NCBI GenBank assembly: GCA_009928645.1
Contig: SACH01000017.1
Location: 1-51,070 of the forward strand
Length of the DNA stretch: 51,070 bases
Source: Gammaproteobacteria bacterium
GTDB lineage: Bacteria > Pseudomonadota > Gammaproteobacteria > Chromatiales > Chromatiaceae
Direction of reading: 5' to 3'
Shown piece by piece: positions 9,270-17,463 of this stretch. A program made the translations under genes and the position numbers. Numbering within the stretch: position 1 is the first letter of the stretch; the number at the start of each line of letters is the position of its first letter. The notes beneath the pieces were generated by a model. The model did no database searches, was not told the DNA's origin, and was given only the letters and a program-made list of their open reading frames with translations.

Positions 9270-9911
9270 ATGAACCTGGATGCCCGCACCCTGATTCTTA
9301 CGGCCAGCCTGATGGCCAGTGCCCCGATGAACCCGGTATCGGCCAACCCGGCCCATGATTCCCCAAATCCCGTTGTCCAGGACGAGGATCTGGACAACAG
9401 CCCAAACCTGGCCAAAGGGGAGGGAGACGGCCCACTCCCCAAAAACAACCGGGTCGAAACCAAGAAACAGCGCGCGCTCAAACCCAAACCATCCAAAGGC
9501 TCCAAGAGCCCTGATGCGGAACTCCAGTGCCTGGCGCTCAACATCTATCATGAGGCCGGCGCGGAGCCCTATATTGGCAAGCAGGCGGTAGCCGCCGTGA
9601 CGCTGAATCGGGTCAAATCTTCCGCCTTCCCCACCTCCGTCTGTGGCGTGGTCAAGCAGCGCAACCAAAAGAGTTGCCAGTTCTCTTGGGTATGCCAGCG
9701 GCTAAACGCCCAGCCGGAAAAAGACTCCGATGCCTGGCAGGATGCCCTCGAAATCGCCCGTAAGACCCTGAAGGGTCAACATCAGGACCCAACCCATGGG
9801 GCCCTCTATTTCCACGCCACCCGTGTCAAGCCTCACTGGTCCCGGGTCCACAAAAAGACCACCCGCATCGGTGGGCATATCTTCTATAAGCCGGCGAAAA
9901 AAGCCGCTTGA
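9270..9911 (+). CDS. Secreted SleB-like cell wall hydrolase
   Basis: A 213-residue protein with a likely signal peptide or N-terminal anchor (residues 1-26), a charged, Lys/Pro-rich linker (about 27-85), and a Hydrolase_2/SleB domain from about residue 88. The domain shows ALNIYHEAGAEP with the expected catalytic Glu, then KQAVAAVTLNRV and the conserved SCQFSW segment, ending in YFHATRVKPHW. SleB-type enzymes cleave the peptidoglycan glycan chain. AGAGGA precedes the ATG. It is a single gene with its own promoter. Confidence 0.88.
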   Translation: MNLDARTLILTASLMASAPMNPVSANPAHDSPNPVVQDEDLDNSPNLAKGEGDGPLPKNNRVETKKQRALKPKPSKGSKSPDAELQCLALNIYHEAGAEPYIGKQAVAAVTLNRVKSSAFPTSVCGVVKQRNQKSCQFSWVCQRLNAQPEKDSDAWQDALEIARKTLKGQHQDPTHGALYFHATRVKPHWSRVHKKTTRIGGHIFYKPAKKAA

Positions 9912-10040
9912 CGACCACACAGTCCGTCCCTGACGCCGTATCACTGCTAACCGGCATGAGGAGGCGCGCGACCCTCCTGAAACTGGATGCTTTGCAGTAA
10001 CTTTCACGCGAAAGACAGCCCCTGCGCGGCGGGTCTCGTG

Positions 10041-10065
10041 CGGGACCTACGGGACCGGCGGGACC
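10041..10065 (+). repeat. Three direct copies of CGGGACC at nine-base spacing
   Basis: CGGGACC occurs at 10041, 10050 and 10059, exactly nine bases apart, in the GC-rich interval before the acetolactate-synthase-like gene. A further GGGACC occurs near 10082. The spacing is close to one helical turn. No known operator is recognised. Confidence 0.6.
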
Positions 10066-10180
10066 TGCCAGCGCCAACGCCAGGGACCTCCCTTCCTTTA
10101 TCGTCTATGGATCTGCTCTTGATTCCAACCGGCTAAGGGCTTCAGGATATCCCTGTCGTTTTCACTTGGCGGTTTCCAGC

Positions 10181-11911
10181 ATGCCCAACCCTCGTCGTAC
10201 CGGTGCCAGTCTCTTCTTCGATACCCTCGTCGATCTTGGCGTGGAATATATCTTCGGCCATACCGGTGGCGCCGTCATCCCCCTGCATGTAGAACTGAAC
10301 AAGCGCATGCGGCGGGGGGAACCATCCCCCCGCTTTATTCTCTGCCGACAGGAAGGGGGAGCGGGGCACGCGGCCGAGGGCTATGCCCGCACCAGTGGTC
10401 GGGTCGGGGTCGCCCTGGCCACCTCGGGACCTGGGGCCACCAACCTGGTTACCCCCATCGCCGATGCTTACAAGGACTCCATCCCCACCCTCTTCGTCAC
10501 CGGCCAGGTGCCCAGCTTCGCCATCGGTACTGATGCCTTTCAGGAGGTTGATACCCTGGGCATCACCCGGCACATCTCCAAGCACAACTACCTGGTCAAG
10601 GATATCCGCGACCTGGAATGGGTGCTGCGGGAGGGTTTTGCCCTGGCCCAGAGTGGCCGTCCCGGCCCCGTGGTGGTGGACATCTGCAAGGACGTCCAAC
10701 TGGCCCAGGCCGCCAGTGCTAACCGTCCCCGCCCGCGCCATCGGGACTCCCAGGCCTTCGATGCCACCCGGGCGGAGGCCATCCTTGAGGCCCTGACCAC
10801 GGCTCAGCGCCCGGTCATCAAGGCCGGCGGCGGCATCATCCATGCCGAGGCGGCCCTGTCCCTACAGGGCTTCGCCGAACGTTTCGAGGTCCCGGTCACC
10901 ACCACCTTCAACGCCTTGGGGGCCATCCCCTTTCAGCGTCCCTACTACCTGGGGATGCCAGGTATGCATGGGTCAATACCGGCCAATTATGCCCTACGTG
11001 AGGCGGACCTGATCCTGACCCTGGGGGGCCGCTTCGATGATCGGGTGGCGGTCAAGGACTTCGCCAAGGGCAAGCGCATCGCCCACATCGATATCGATCC
11101 CTCAGAACTGGACAAACGCATCCGCAGCGACCTGTCACTCACCGCCGATCTGAAGGACTTCCTGGACTACGGCCTGGCCAGCGGCCGCAGCGCCCGACAC
11201 CCGGAATGGCTGACGCACGTCGCCGCTTGGCGCAGTCAGATGCCCAAACCCTATCTCCAGTCCGAGCATATCAAGCCCCAGGCGGTCATCGAGGCGATCT
11301 CCAGCCTGACCGCGGGGGATGCCACCCTGGTCACCGGCGTCGGTCAGCACCAGATGTGGGCAGCCCAGTACTATCGCTTCTCCCGCCCCCGCCAGTGGAT
11401 CAGCTCAGGGGGTCTGGGCACCATGGGCTTTGGCCTCCCGGCCGCGATCGGCGCCTGGTACGCCAACCCGGACAAGCCCTTGGTACTCATCGACGGTGAC
11501 GGTAGCTTCCAGATGAACATCCAGGAGTTGGGGACCATCGCCGCCAACCGCATTCCGGTGAAGATGTTCGTCCTCAACAACAGCTTCCTCGGTATGGTGC
11601 GTCAGTGGGAAGACATGATGGACGAGGGGCATCACTATGAGACCTGCCTGGCCCGTAGTGCCGAATGCAAGCCTGACTGCACTCTGACCGACCCCGCCTG
11701 CCGCCGCCAGATTCCTGACCTGCTGGGCCTGGAACAGGTCTACCCCCGGATTCGGACCTCACGTCTCACCGATACCGCTCAGCTCTGGGAAGGCATTAGC
11801 GCGGCCCTGTCCCAGCCGGGCCCGACCTTGGTGGATATCTGGATCGAAAAGACCGAGGACGTGCTACCCATGGTGCAACCGGGCCATGGCTTCAATCAGA
11901 TGATCGAATAA
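10181..11911 (+). CDS. Acetolactate synthase large-subunit-like TPP enzyme with a four-Cys insertion
   Basis: A 576-residue ThDP-dependent enzyme. The TPP-activating Glu is in CRQEGGAGHAAEGYAR, followed by ATSGPGATNLVTPIADAY and GQVPSFAIGTDAFQE; the Mg-ThDP motif is DGDGSFQMNIQELGT. KHNYLV and overall length fit the biosynthetic acetolactate synthase catalytic subunit of branched-chain amino acid synthesis. Between VRQWEDMM and PDLLGLEQVYP there is an insertion with Cys489, Cys496, Cys500 and Cys507 (C-x6-C-x3-C-x6-C) that typical family members lack. No ilvN regulatory subunit is adjacent. I start at ATG 10181; an in-frame TTG at 10166 is less likely. Another decarboxylase of the same superfamily is possible. 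Confidence 0.82.
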   Translation: MPNPRRTGASLFFDTLVDLGVEYIFGHTGGAVIPLHVELNKRMRRGEPSPRFILCRQEGGAGHAAEGYARTSGRVGVALATSGPGATNLVTPIADAYKDSIPTLFVTGQVPSFAIGTDAFQEVDTLGITRHISKHNYLVKDIRDLEWVLREGFALAQSGRPGPVVVDICKDVQLAQAASANRPRPRHRDSQAFDATRAEAILEALTTAQRPVIKAGGGIIHAEAALSLQGFAERFEVPVTTTFNALGAIPFQRPYYLGMPGMHGSIPANYALREADLILTLGGRFDDRVAVKDFAKGKRIAHIDIDPSELDKRIRSDLSLTADLKDFLDYGLASGRSARHPEWLTHVAAWRSQMPKPYLQSEHIKPQAVIEAISSLTAGDATLVTGVGQHQMWAAQYYRFSRPRQWISSGGLGTMGFGLPAAIGAWYANPDKPLVLIDGDGSFQMNIQELGTIAANRIPVKMFVLNNSFLGMVRQWEDMMDEGHHYETCLARSAECKPDCTLTDPACRRQIPDLLGLEQVYPRIRTSRLTDTAQLWEGISAALSQPGPTLVDIWIEKTEDVLPMVQPGHGFNQMIE

Positions 11912-12030
11912 CGGTCAGAGAAGCCGCAGGTCCAAAGAGGAACGTGAAGGATCAGATAGGCGCCGAGCCATTGCCCGACGACTGCAGGCTGGATCAGGAT
12001 CGGGGGTGATCCCCGACATCTCCAAACCGA

Positions 12031-12143
12031 AGGTACCACACCCTTCCGGATGCATCAGGCGAGATCGTCGAAACACTAGACCGGTGCTCTTGGAAGGGTA
12101 CCCCCACCACCCTTGCTGATGCGTCAGGCGATCTCGTCGAAAC
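12031..12143 (-). repeat. Diverged tandem duplication of the Sel1 gene 3' end
   Basis: The segment 12096-12143, which contains the last codons and stop of the Sel1 gene, has a diverged copy at 12031-12074. Both contain the sequence reading GCCTGA(C/T)GCATCA-like on the minus strand, preceded by TTCGACGA. The downstream copy would encode FDDLA-stop against FDEIA-stop in the gene. Confidence 0.65.
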
Positions 12144-12570
12144 CCGCCCGCCGATACCATTTGCGCGCCTCCTCTAGATCCCGCTCAATCCCCCGTCCCT
12201 CTTCATACATCATCGCCAAGGTCGTCTGGGAACCGGCCAGCCCCTGCTCGGCAGCCTGGCGGAACCAATGCACCGCTAGGGCGGGGTCCTTATCGGTGCA
12301 TTCGCCTTCCATGAACATGAACCCCAAACCATGCTGGGCGATATCTAGGCCGGCCTCAGCGGCAGCCTTCATGTAGCGAAAGGCCAGACCCTGGTTTTCA
12401 TGCATCCCCAGACCATTCTGGGCCATGATCGCCATGCGATACTGGGCCTGGGGATCGCCGGCCTCGGCCAGGGGGGACAGCAACCCCGCGGCGCGGGCAA
12501 AATGCTTGGCCTCAAAGGCAGCGATGCCGCTGCCGAGTTCCATATCATAATTGGTGATCGTATCGCTCAT
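12124..12570 (-). CDS. Sel1-repeat (TPR-like) protein
   Basis: A 148-residue all-helical protein with about three Sel1 repeats, for example AEAGDPQAQYRMAIMAQNG, then AEAGLDIAQHGLGFMFMEG and AEQGLAGSQTTLAMMYEEG. Such solenoids mediate protein-protein contacts. No signal peptide is seen, so it is likely cytosolic. I start at ATG 12570 (MSDTITNYD); the 75 upstream in-frame residues have no domain. It stands alone, convergent with the acetolactate-synthase-like gene, and its 3' end is duplicated just downstream. Confidence 0.85.
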   Translation of the reverse strand: MSDTITNYDMELGSGIAAFEAKHFARAAGLLSPLAEAGDPQAQYRMAIMAQNGLGMHENQGLAFRYMKAAAEAGLDIAQHGLGFMFMEGECTDKDPALAVHWFRQAAEQGLAGSQTTLAMMYEEGRGIERDLEEARKWYRRAGFDEIA

Positions 12571-12791
12571 GGTGGCGTCCAGTAGAGGTTGCAGACTGAC
12601 CGCGGGGCGGTACCGATGGCCCGGCGCGGTTTTCACTGGGAGTGGCTTGGAATTATGGGCCCTAGCTGACAAATCAAAGCCCCGGCCCGGAAGCCACCCT
12701 GTGTGCCCGATGCATGCCGGTTTTTGGTCGGGTGAGAGAAAGTCGGAAGAACCGAAAATTGGTTGGCAGGGCGTAACACACTTCACCCGCC

Positions 12792-13622
12792 TCACGGCTG
12801 GGACTGCGGACCTGCCCCCAACCCCAGCCAGCTGCTCCAGCGGGCCAGCAGGACCGGATTAGCGGCGGCCACCGCCAGGCGGGGGGTTAAGGACAGTTCA
12901 GCGGTCACTGGCTCACCCCCTGGCGCCAGTAACCGACTCTGGACCCCCGTCTCGCTGGCGATGAGACGTCCCGCGGCATAGTCCCAGAGCCGCTGGCCAC
13001 CGTGCAGGTATAGCCGGCCCCGGCCCGCCGCCAGCCAACACCACTCTAGGGCGACGGAGCCCAGACTGCGCAGGGAGCGGTAAGGGGCCCTGGCACCCAG
13101 GCGCGCCAAGAGGGACTCCGGCAAGCGCTTGAGGTCCACGATCGCCAGACAATCCCCCAGATCCTCGCCAATAAAAGGCGAAGCTAACGGCATGCCGTTC
13201 AGCCAGGCACCTGACCCGCGCTCCGCGACGAAGCACTCGTCCCGCACGGGGTCCAGCACTAGGCCCAGTCGCGTCTGCCCTTCCCACAGCAAGGCGAGGG
13301 AAATGCAGAAATAGGGGAAACCGCCGGCGTAATTGCTGGTGCCATCCAGGGGATCCAGGCACCAGATCGCCGTCTCGGCACTGGCCAGCAGGGCCTGTTG
13401 CTCCTCGCCGGACATTTCTTCCCCCAGAAGGGGGACTCCGGGATAGGCCTGTTCGAGCTCAGCACGGACGATGGCCTGAACCCCCAGATCAGCCTCGGTG
13501 ACCAGGCTGCCATCGGCCTTGGCCTGGGCTGCGACATGCTGGAAGCGGGGTAAAATCTCGCGGGCCGCGGCGGCGCGCAACATCTCGCTGAGGACAGTCA
13601 ATTCCGGACTCATAGCATTCAT
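12792..13622 (-). CDS. Inositol monophosphatase family phosphatase
   Basis: A 276-residue Mg-dependent phosphatase of the IMPase/FBPase/CysQ fold. The metal ligands are seen as GEE (residues 67-69), DPLDGTSN (90-97) and the C-terminal WDYAAG. Members act on inositol-1-phosphate, PAP/PAPS or fructose-1,6-bisphosphate; none of these can be singled out here. ATG 13622 is chosen because it matches the family start; an ATG three codons later is also possible. The gene is a single unit, transcribed away from the Met-rich protein gene at 13806. Confidence 0.88.
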   Translation of the reverse strand: MNAMSPELTVLSEMLRAAAAREILPRFQHVAAQAKADGSLVTEADLGVQAIVRAELEQAYPGVPLLGEEMSGEEQQALLASAETAIWCLDPLDGTSNYAGGFPYFCISLALLWEGQTRLGLVLDPVRDECFVAERGSGAWLNGMPLASPFIGEDLGDCLAIVDLKRLPESLLARLGARAPYRSLRSLGSVALEWCWLAAGRGRLYLHGGQRLWDYAAGRLIASETGVQSRLLAPGGEPVTAELSLTPRLAVAAANPVLLARWSSWLGLGAGPQSQP

Positions 13623-13805
13623 GGCACGCTCTTGAGATAACAAAACTTTCATCATAGCGCGTGAGCCCCTTGCCCCCCGGGTAATATCCACCATCCACGG
13701 CGACGCCCGACGCCGGCATTTGCTAGACTGATTCGTTCAAAAGTGGCCCGACCAAGGTCAGCCACCGGTGTTGACCCTTCATCCAGCTGCCGTGAGATCT
13801 TTCTG

Positions 13806-14474
13806 ATGACCCGAGCCTCTGGCCTTGCCCAGGCGTTGCTGGCGTTGCTCGCCCTGCTGGCAGGCATGGTTCCTGCGACCGCCGAGGACGTCAGCGCCGC
13901 GCCGCGCGCTGCCATGGCAGAGGCCATGGCCAAGATGATGGAGGCCATGGGCTTTCTGGGACCCTCTCTGCCCGGGTCCATGCCCAGCCCCCTCCCCGGC
14001 GTCATGCCCGGCATGATGCCCACCCCCCTGACGGGCGGCATGCCTCTTGTCAACGATCCCAAGAGTCTCATGGACCAGGGTCTTGACAAAGGTAGTGCGG
14101 CCCTGCAGCAAATGACCGAAGGCATGAAGATGCCTGACGCCCCCGGGAGCTTCATGCCTTGGGGTACTCCCTCCCGTCTGGATGGTGTCTGGGAGGGGCG
14201 GAACGGGGAGCTGCTGATCGTCCAGGGCAACCGTTTCCGGATCTATCCCGGTGCCAGTCATTATGTCGATGGCTACATCCAGTTACAGGGAGACCGCCTG
14301 GCCCTGTACAACCCCGGTAACGAGCACATTCGTCCCTTTGAATTCGCCGAATCCGAGGGACGGCTCGCCATGCGGGACCCGTCCGGCTCCCTCTTTCTCT
14401 ACCGGCGTCTGTGGCTCGAACAACCTGCCGAATCGACCGCGGCCCCTCAAGTTACCGAGAAACACTCGAAGTAA
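13806..14474 (+). CDS. Secreted Met/Pro-rich protein of unknown function
   Basis: Not recognised. The 222-residue product has a clear signal peptide (residues 1-22, ending ATA), then a stretch at about 30-85 very rich in Met, Pro and Gly (MAKMMEAMGF, GVMPGMMPTP), a short helical region, and a compact beta-rich C-terminal domain at about 125-205 (LDGVWEGRNGELLIVQGNRF and following strands) rich in aromatics. It is probably periplasmic. Met-rich segments can bind copper, but that is only a possibility. I start at ATG 13806, where the signal peptide begins; a GTG at 13743 would add 21 unlikely residues. Confidence 0.75.
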   Translation: MTRASGLAQALLALLALLAGMVPATAEDVSAAPRAAMAEAMAKMMEAMGFLGPSLPGSMPSPLPGVMPGMMPTPLTGGMPLVNDPKSLMDQGLDKGSAALQQMTEGMKMPDAPGSFMPWGTPSRLDGVWEGRNGELLIVQGNRFRIYPGASHYVDGYIQLQGDRLALYNPGNEHIRPFEFAESEGRLAMRDPSGSLFLYRRLWLEQPAESTAAPQVTEKHSK

Positions 14475-14485
14475 CCCCCACCGGA

Positions 14486-15280
14486 TCAGCCCAAGAGCAA
14501 CCTGGCCGCCATCAGCAACAGCAGAATGCCGAAGAAACGGCTAAGGAGGGGCACGGGCAGGCGGTGGGCCAAACGGGCGCCGTAGGGTGCCATGGGCACA
14601 CTGGTGATCAGGATACCCAGCACCGCTGGCCAGTAGATAAAGCCCACACTCATCCCGGGCAAACCTTCCCGGCCCCAACCGCTGATCATGAAGCCCAGGG
14701 TTCCGGCCAGGGCGATGGGCACCCCGCAAGCGCTGGAGGTCGCCACCGCCTGGCGCAAATCCAGGCCCGTCTTGACCAGATAAGGCACGGTCAGGGTACC
14801 GCCACCAATACCGACGATAGCCGAGAGGGCGCCGATACCGCCCCCTGCCATGGCCACTCCCCATCGATCGGGACCTGCCTGTCGCCGGATTTGCTCCCGG
14901 GGCCGTAACATCCGCACCCCGACATAGACCAGAAAGCCGCCAAAGAGGCGTTGCAGCCAGGTCTGGGGCAGGAGGCCAGCAATGGCCGCACCCGCCCAGG
15001 CCCCCAGGATGATGCCGGGTATCAGCCGCCAGAACAGGTCCCACTGCACGGCACCGCGCCGGTGATGGGCCAGGGCGGAAGACCAGCCGGTACCGATGAT
15101 GCTGGCTAGTGAGGTACCCACTGCCAGATGGGCAAGCCATTCAGGCGCAAAACCCAGATGCCCAAAGACCAGGATCAGCGCTGGCACGATGATTACGCCA
15201 CCCCCGACCCCCAGGAGCCCCGCCAGAAGCCCGGAGAGGATTCCGGTCCCCAGATAGGCCAGGATCTCAGTCAACGTCAT
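14486..15280 (-). CDS. TSUP (TauE/SafE) family membrane transporter
   Basis: A 264-residue polytopic protein with seven to eight membrane segments and the two TSUP signature loops, GLLGVGGGVIIVPAL near residue 23 and SAIVGIGGGTLTVPYL near the middle. Families of this kind move sulfite, sulfonates or other organic anions, so the substrate is not assigned. It is convergent with the Met-rich protein gene (11 bases apart) and divergent from the thioredoxin-like gene. ATG 15280 has a GGTGGG-type purine run just upstream. Confidence 0.88.
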   Translation of the reverse strand: MTLTEILAYLGTGILSGLLAGLLGVGGGVIIVPALILVFGHLGFAPEWLAHLAVGTSLASIIGTGWSSALAHHRRGAVQWDLFWRLIPGIILGAWAGAAIAGLLPQTWLQRLFGGFLVYVGVRMLRPREQIRRQAGPDRWGVAMAGGGIGALSAIVGIGGGTLTVPYLVKTGLDLRQAVATSSACGVPIALAGTLGFMISGWGREGLPGMSVGFIYWPAVLGILITSVPMAPYGARLAHRLPVPLLSRFFGILLLLMAARLLLG

Positions 15281-15396
15281 CCCACCGCCCCCGCTACGAC
15301 CCGGCATAGGCCAGGCGGCAAACCGCTCCCGGCAGCAAGCCCACCTGTCTGGCCGATCAAGTCAAGGTCCAGAAAAGCGCCCGAGAATATTAGTGC

Positions 15397-15425
15397 TTGC
15401 TCATATAACCAAAAAAATATATTCT
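15397..15425 (+). promoter_or_regulatory. Candidate promoter of the thioredoxin-like gene
   Basis: TTGCTC (15397-15402) and TATTCT (15420-15425) are spaced by 17 bases within the most AT-rich stretch of this interval, 39 bases before the ATG at 15464. Confidence 0.4.
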
Positions 15426-15463
15426 GAAGGGCAGATAGATTGCCCCCGTCGCCGCTTGCCATC

Positions 15464-15970
15464 ATGCTGTACCGACTCGCCCTTATCTTGCTTCTGGCCC
15501 TGGTGGCCCCTGGCGCTATGGTAGCAGCCGAAGGCGATCACGACTGGGCCAGGATCGGCGCCGAGGCTCGCGAACGGGGACAGCCTGTCGCCCTCCTGGT
15601 CACGGGACCAGACTGTGGTTACTGCGAGCGCCTTCACCGGGAATTCCTCGACAACCCCGCCGCCAGCGGTACTCTAGCGGCAGGGGCGATCACCCGGGAG
15701 ATCTCACGGGATACCGGGGGCAAGATCACCGACTTCGATGGCGAGCGCATCCGTACCCGTCTCTTCCTGGCGCGTTATGACATCTTCGCCACCCCTACCC
15801 TCCTCCTTCTGAGCCCCGAGGGTGAGCCTCTGGCCCCCGCCCTGGTCGGCTTCAATGGGGCGCAGGCCTATGGCGAACTGGTTGCGAGCCGGCTGGCTCA
15901 CGCCAGTCAAAACCTGGCTAGTGGCGATCGCCCCAGCCAGGCCCTGTTTGCCAGCGGCCAGGAGCGGTAA
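15464..15970 (+). CDS. Secreted thioredoxin-fold protein
   Basis: A 168-residue protein with an N-terminal signal peptide or anchor (residues 1-22), a thioredoxin-like domain with redox pair Cys51-x-x-Cys54 (GPDCGYCERLH) and a cis-Pro loop (FATPTLLLLSPEG). It is probably a periplasmic thiol reductase or disulfide carrier of the SoxW/Thioredoxin_2 type. The start is uncertain: ATG 15464 has no ribosome site, whereas an in-frame TTG at 15440 has AAGGG eight bases upstream. Either start leaves the signal peptide intact. It is divergent from the TSUP gene. Confidence 0.82.
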   Translation: MLYRLALILLLALVAPGAMVAAEGDHDWARIGAEARERGQPVALLVTGPDCGYCERLHREFLDNPAASGTLAAGAITREISRDTGGKITDFDGERIRTRLFLARYDIFATPTLLLLSPEGEPLAPALVGFNGAQAYGELVASRLAHASQNLASGDRPSQALFASGQER

Positions 15971-16183
15971 CTTGACCCCTCCCCACAAAACGTCATTCAC
16001 GGCCAACTGCTGGCCTTCAGGATCGGGGCTAACGCATGAGAGCAGAGGGCACTGCCCTCCCTGTTGAACATTGCCACAGCGTCCCCCCAAGGTTTATGGG
16101 GCACAGCCGCTCTGACTGACGGCTACCCGTCGCCAAGCCATTTTCTTTTCACCGGGTCGGCTGGCAACCATTTTCAACTTGAC

Positions 16184-17425
16184 TCACAAGCGGCCGCGCA
16201 AATCGCGTAGCCGGAAGCCTTGCCAGGGCTCGCCGCCGTCCGGGGTCAATCCCTTGGCCAGGCCCAAGACCCGAAATCGCTCGCCCATGGCATCGGGCAT
16301 CACCAACTGCTTGGCGCCAAGCAACAGCTTCAGGCCCTCATCGCTCGCTCTCCCGGGTCCGTTCAGGCGCTCTGCCAGCAGGTCATCCAACCCCAGGGCC
16401 AGGAGGAAGTGGGCCTGCGTGGTGTAGCCGGCCACTTCCAGACCCGCCGCCTGACCCGCCCTGGCCGCCGCCGAGAAATCCACATGGGCCGTGATGTCCT
16501 GAAGACCCAGGTGGGCATAAGGATCACCGTGGGCTTGATGACGATAATGACATATGAGAGTACCCATGCTTCGCTCGGCCCGATAATAATCCGCCTCCTC
16601 ATAGCCATAGTCGATCAGGAGCATGAGCCCCCGACGCAGAGAACCAGCCAGAGCCCCCACCCAGGGACCAAGCCGGAGATTGATCTCGGAGACATAGCCA
16701 GGTTCCTGGGCCAGACCGCGGGCCTGCAGGCCCGCCACCGCCAACCCAAGGGCCGGGTCCCGCGGTGGCGCCAGTTCCTCCACCCATCCCAGGTCCTCCG
16801 CGGAAGCGGGTGGGCGGACCCAGAATTCGGCCGGCTCACCTTTGGCGTCGATCTGAAACCGGCTGACCGGCATGGCGTCCATGACCTCGTTGGCCACCAG
16901 GACCCCAGTAAACCCCTGAGGCAGACCCGCGAGCCAGTGAATACGCCCGACCAGATCAGGGTGGCGGGCGGCCAGCAACTCCCGCTGGCGCTCGCGCAAT
17001 TCCGCCCCCGGTTCCAGGATCAGATAGCCCGTCGGCAGGCAATCCGCCTCCCTGAGACCATCGAGGAGATCCGCGGCCAATTCACCACTTCCGGCCCCTA
17101 ACTCCAGAATATCGCCCCCGCCCAGCGCCCTCAGCACCTCCTGGCACTGGCGGGCAAGGCAGCCTCCAAAGAGGGGCGAGAGGCCAGGGGCGGTGATGAA
17201 ATCCCCCCCCGCCCCAAATTTGCGGGCTCCGGCGACATAGTAGCCAAGCCCGGGGGCATAAAGGGCGAGTTCCATGAAGTGGTCGAAAGGCAAAATACCA
17301 CCACAAGCCGCGGCCTCGGCACGGATCAACTCAGCCAACTGACGACTATGGACCAGGGCGGTTAGGTCCTCCCCTGCCGGCGGCCGGGTGCCGGAGGAAA
17401 TCAGCGAGGCGGCGGATAACGGCAT
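16184..17425 (-). CDS. MidA/NDUFAF7-family SAM-dependent methyltransferase
   Basis: A 413-residue methyltransferase of the COG1565 family. It shows the family start FDHFMELALYAPGLGYY, the linked AGARKFGAGGDFITAPGLS, the SAM loop ILELGAGSGELAADLL, the NEVMDAMPV motif, and LMLLIDYGYEEADYY. In eukaryotes NDUFAF7 dimethylates an arginine of a complex I subunit; the bacterial target is not established. It shares a 38-base divergent start region with the pteridine reductase gene. An NDUFAF6-like gene lies 3 kb away, which is suggestive of respiratory complex biogenesis. Confidence 0.9.
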   Translation of the reverse strand: MPLSAASLISSGTRPPAGEDLTALVHSRQLAELIRAEAAACGGILPFDHFMELALYAPGLGYYVAGARKFGAGGDFITAPGLSPLFGGCLARQCQEVLRALGGGDILELGAGSGELAADLLDGLREADCLPTGYLILEPGAELRERQRELLAARHPDLVGRIHWLAGLPQGFTGVLVANEVMDAMPVSRFQIDAKGEPAEFWVRPPASAEDLGWVEELAPPRDPALGLAVAGLQARGLAQEPGYVSEINLRLGPWVGALAGSLRRGLMLLIDYGYEEADYYRAERSMGTLICHYRHQAHGDPYAHLGLQDITAHVDFSAAARAGQAAGLEVAGYTTQAHFLLALGLDDLLAERLNGPGRASDEGLKLLLGAKQLVMPDAMGERFRVLGLAKGLTPDGGEPWQGFRLRDLRGRL

Positions 17426-17463
17426 CGTCGTGACGGGGAAGGGACTAAAATTTAGGAAAACCC

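Noticed and set aside
10142-10843. 233-codon ORF antisense to the acetolactate-synthase-like gene
   Set aside because: Shadow frame of a conserved ThDP enzyme; Gly/Asp-rich with no motif.
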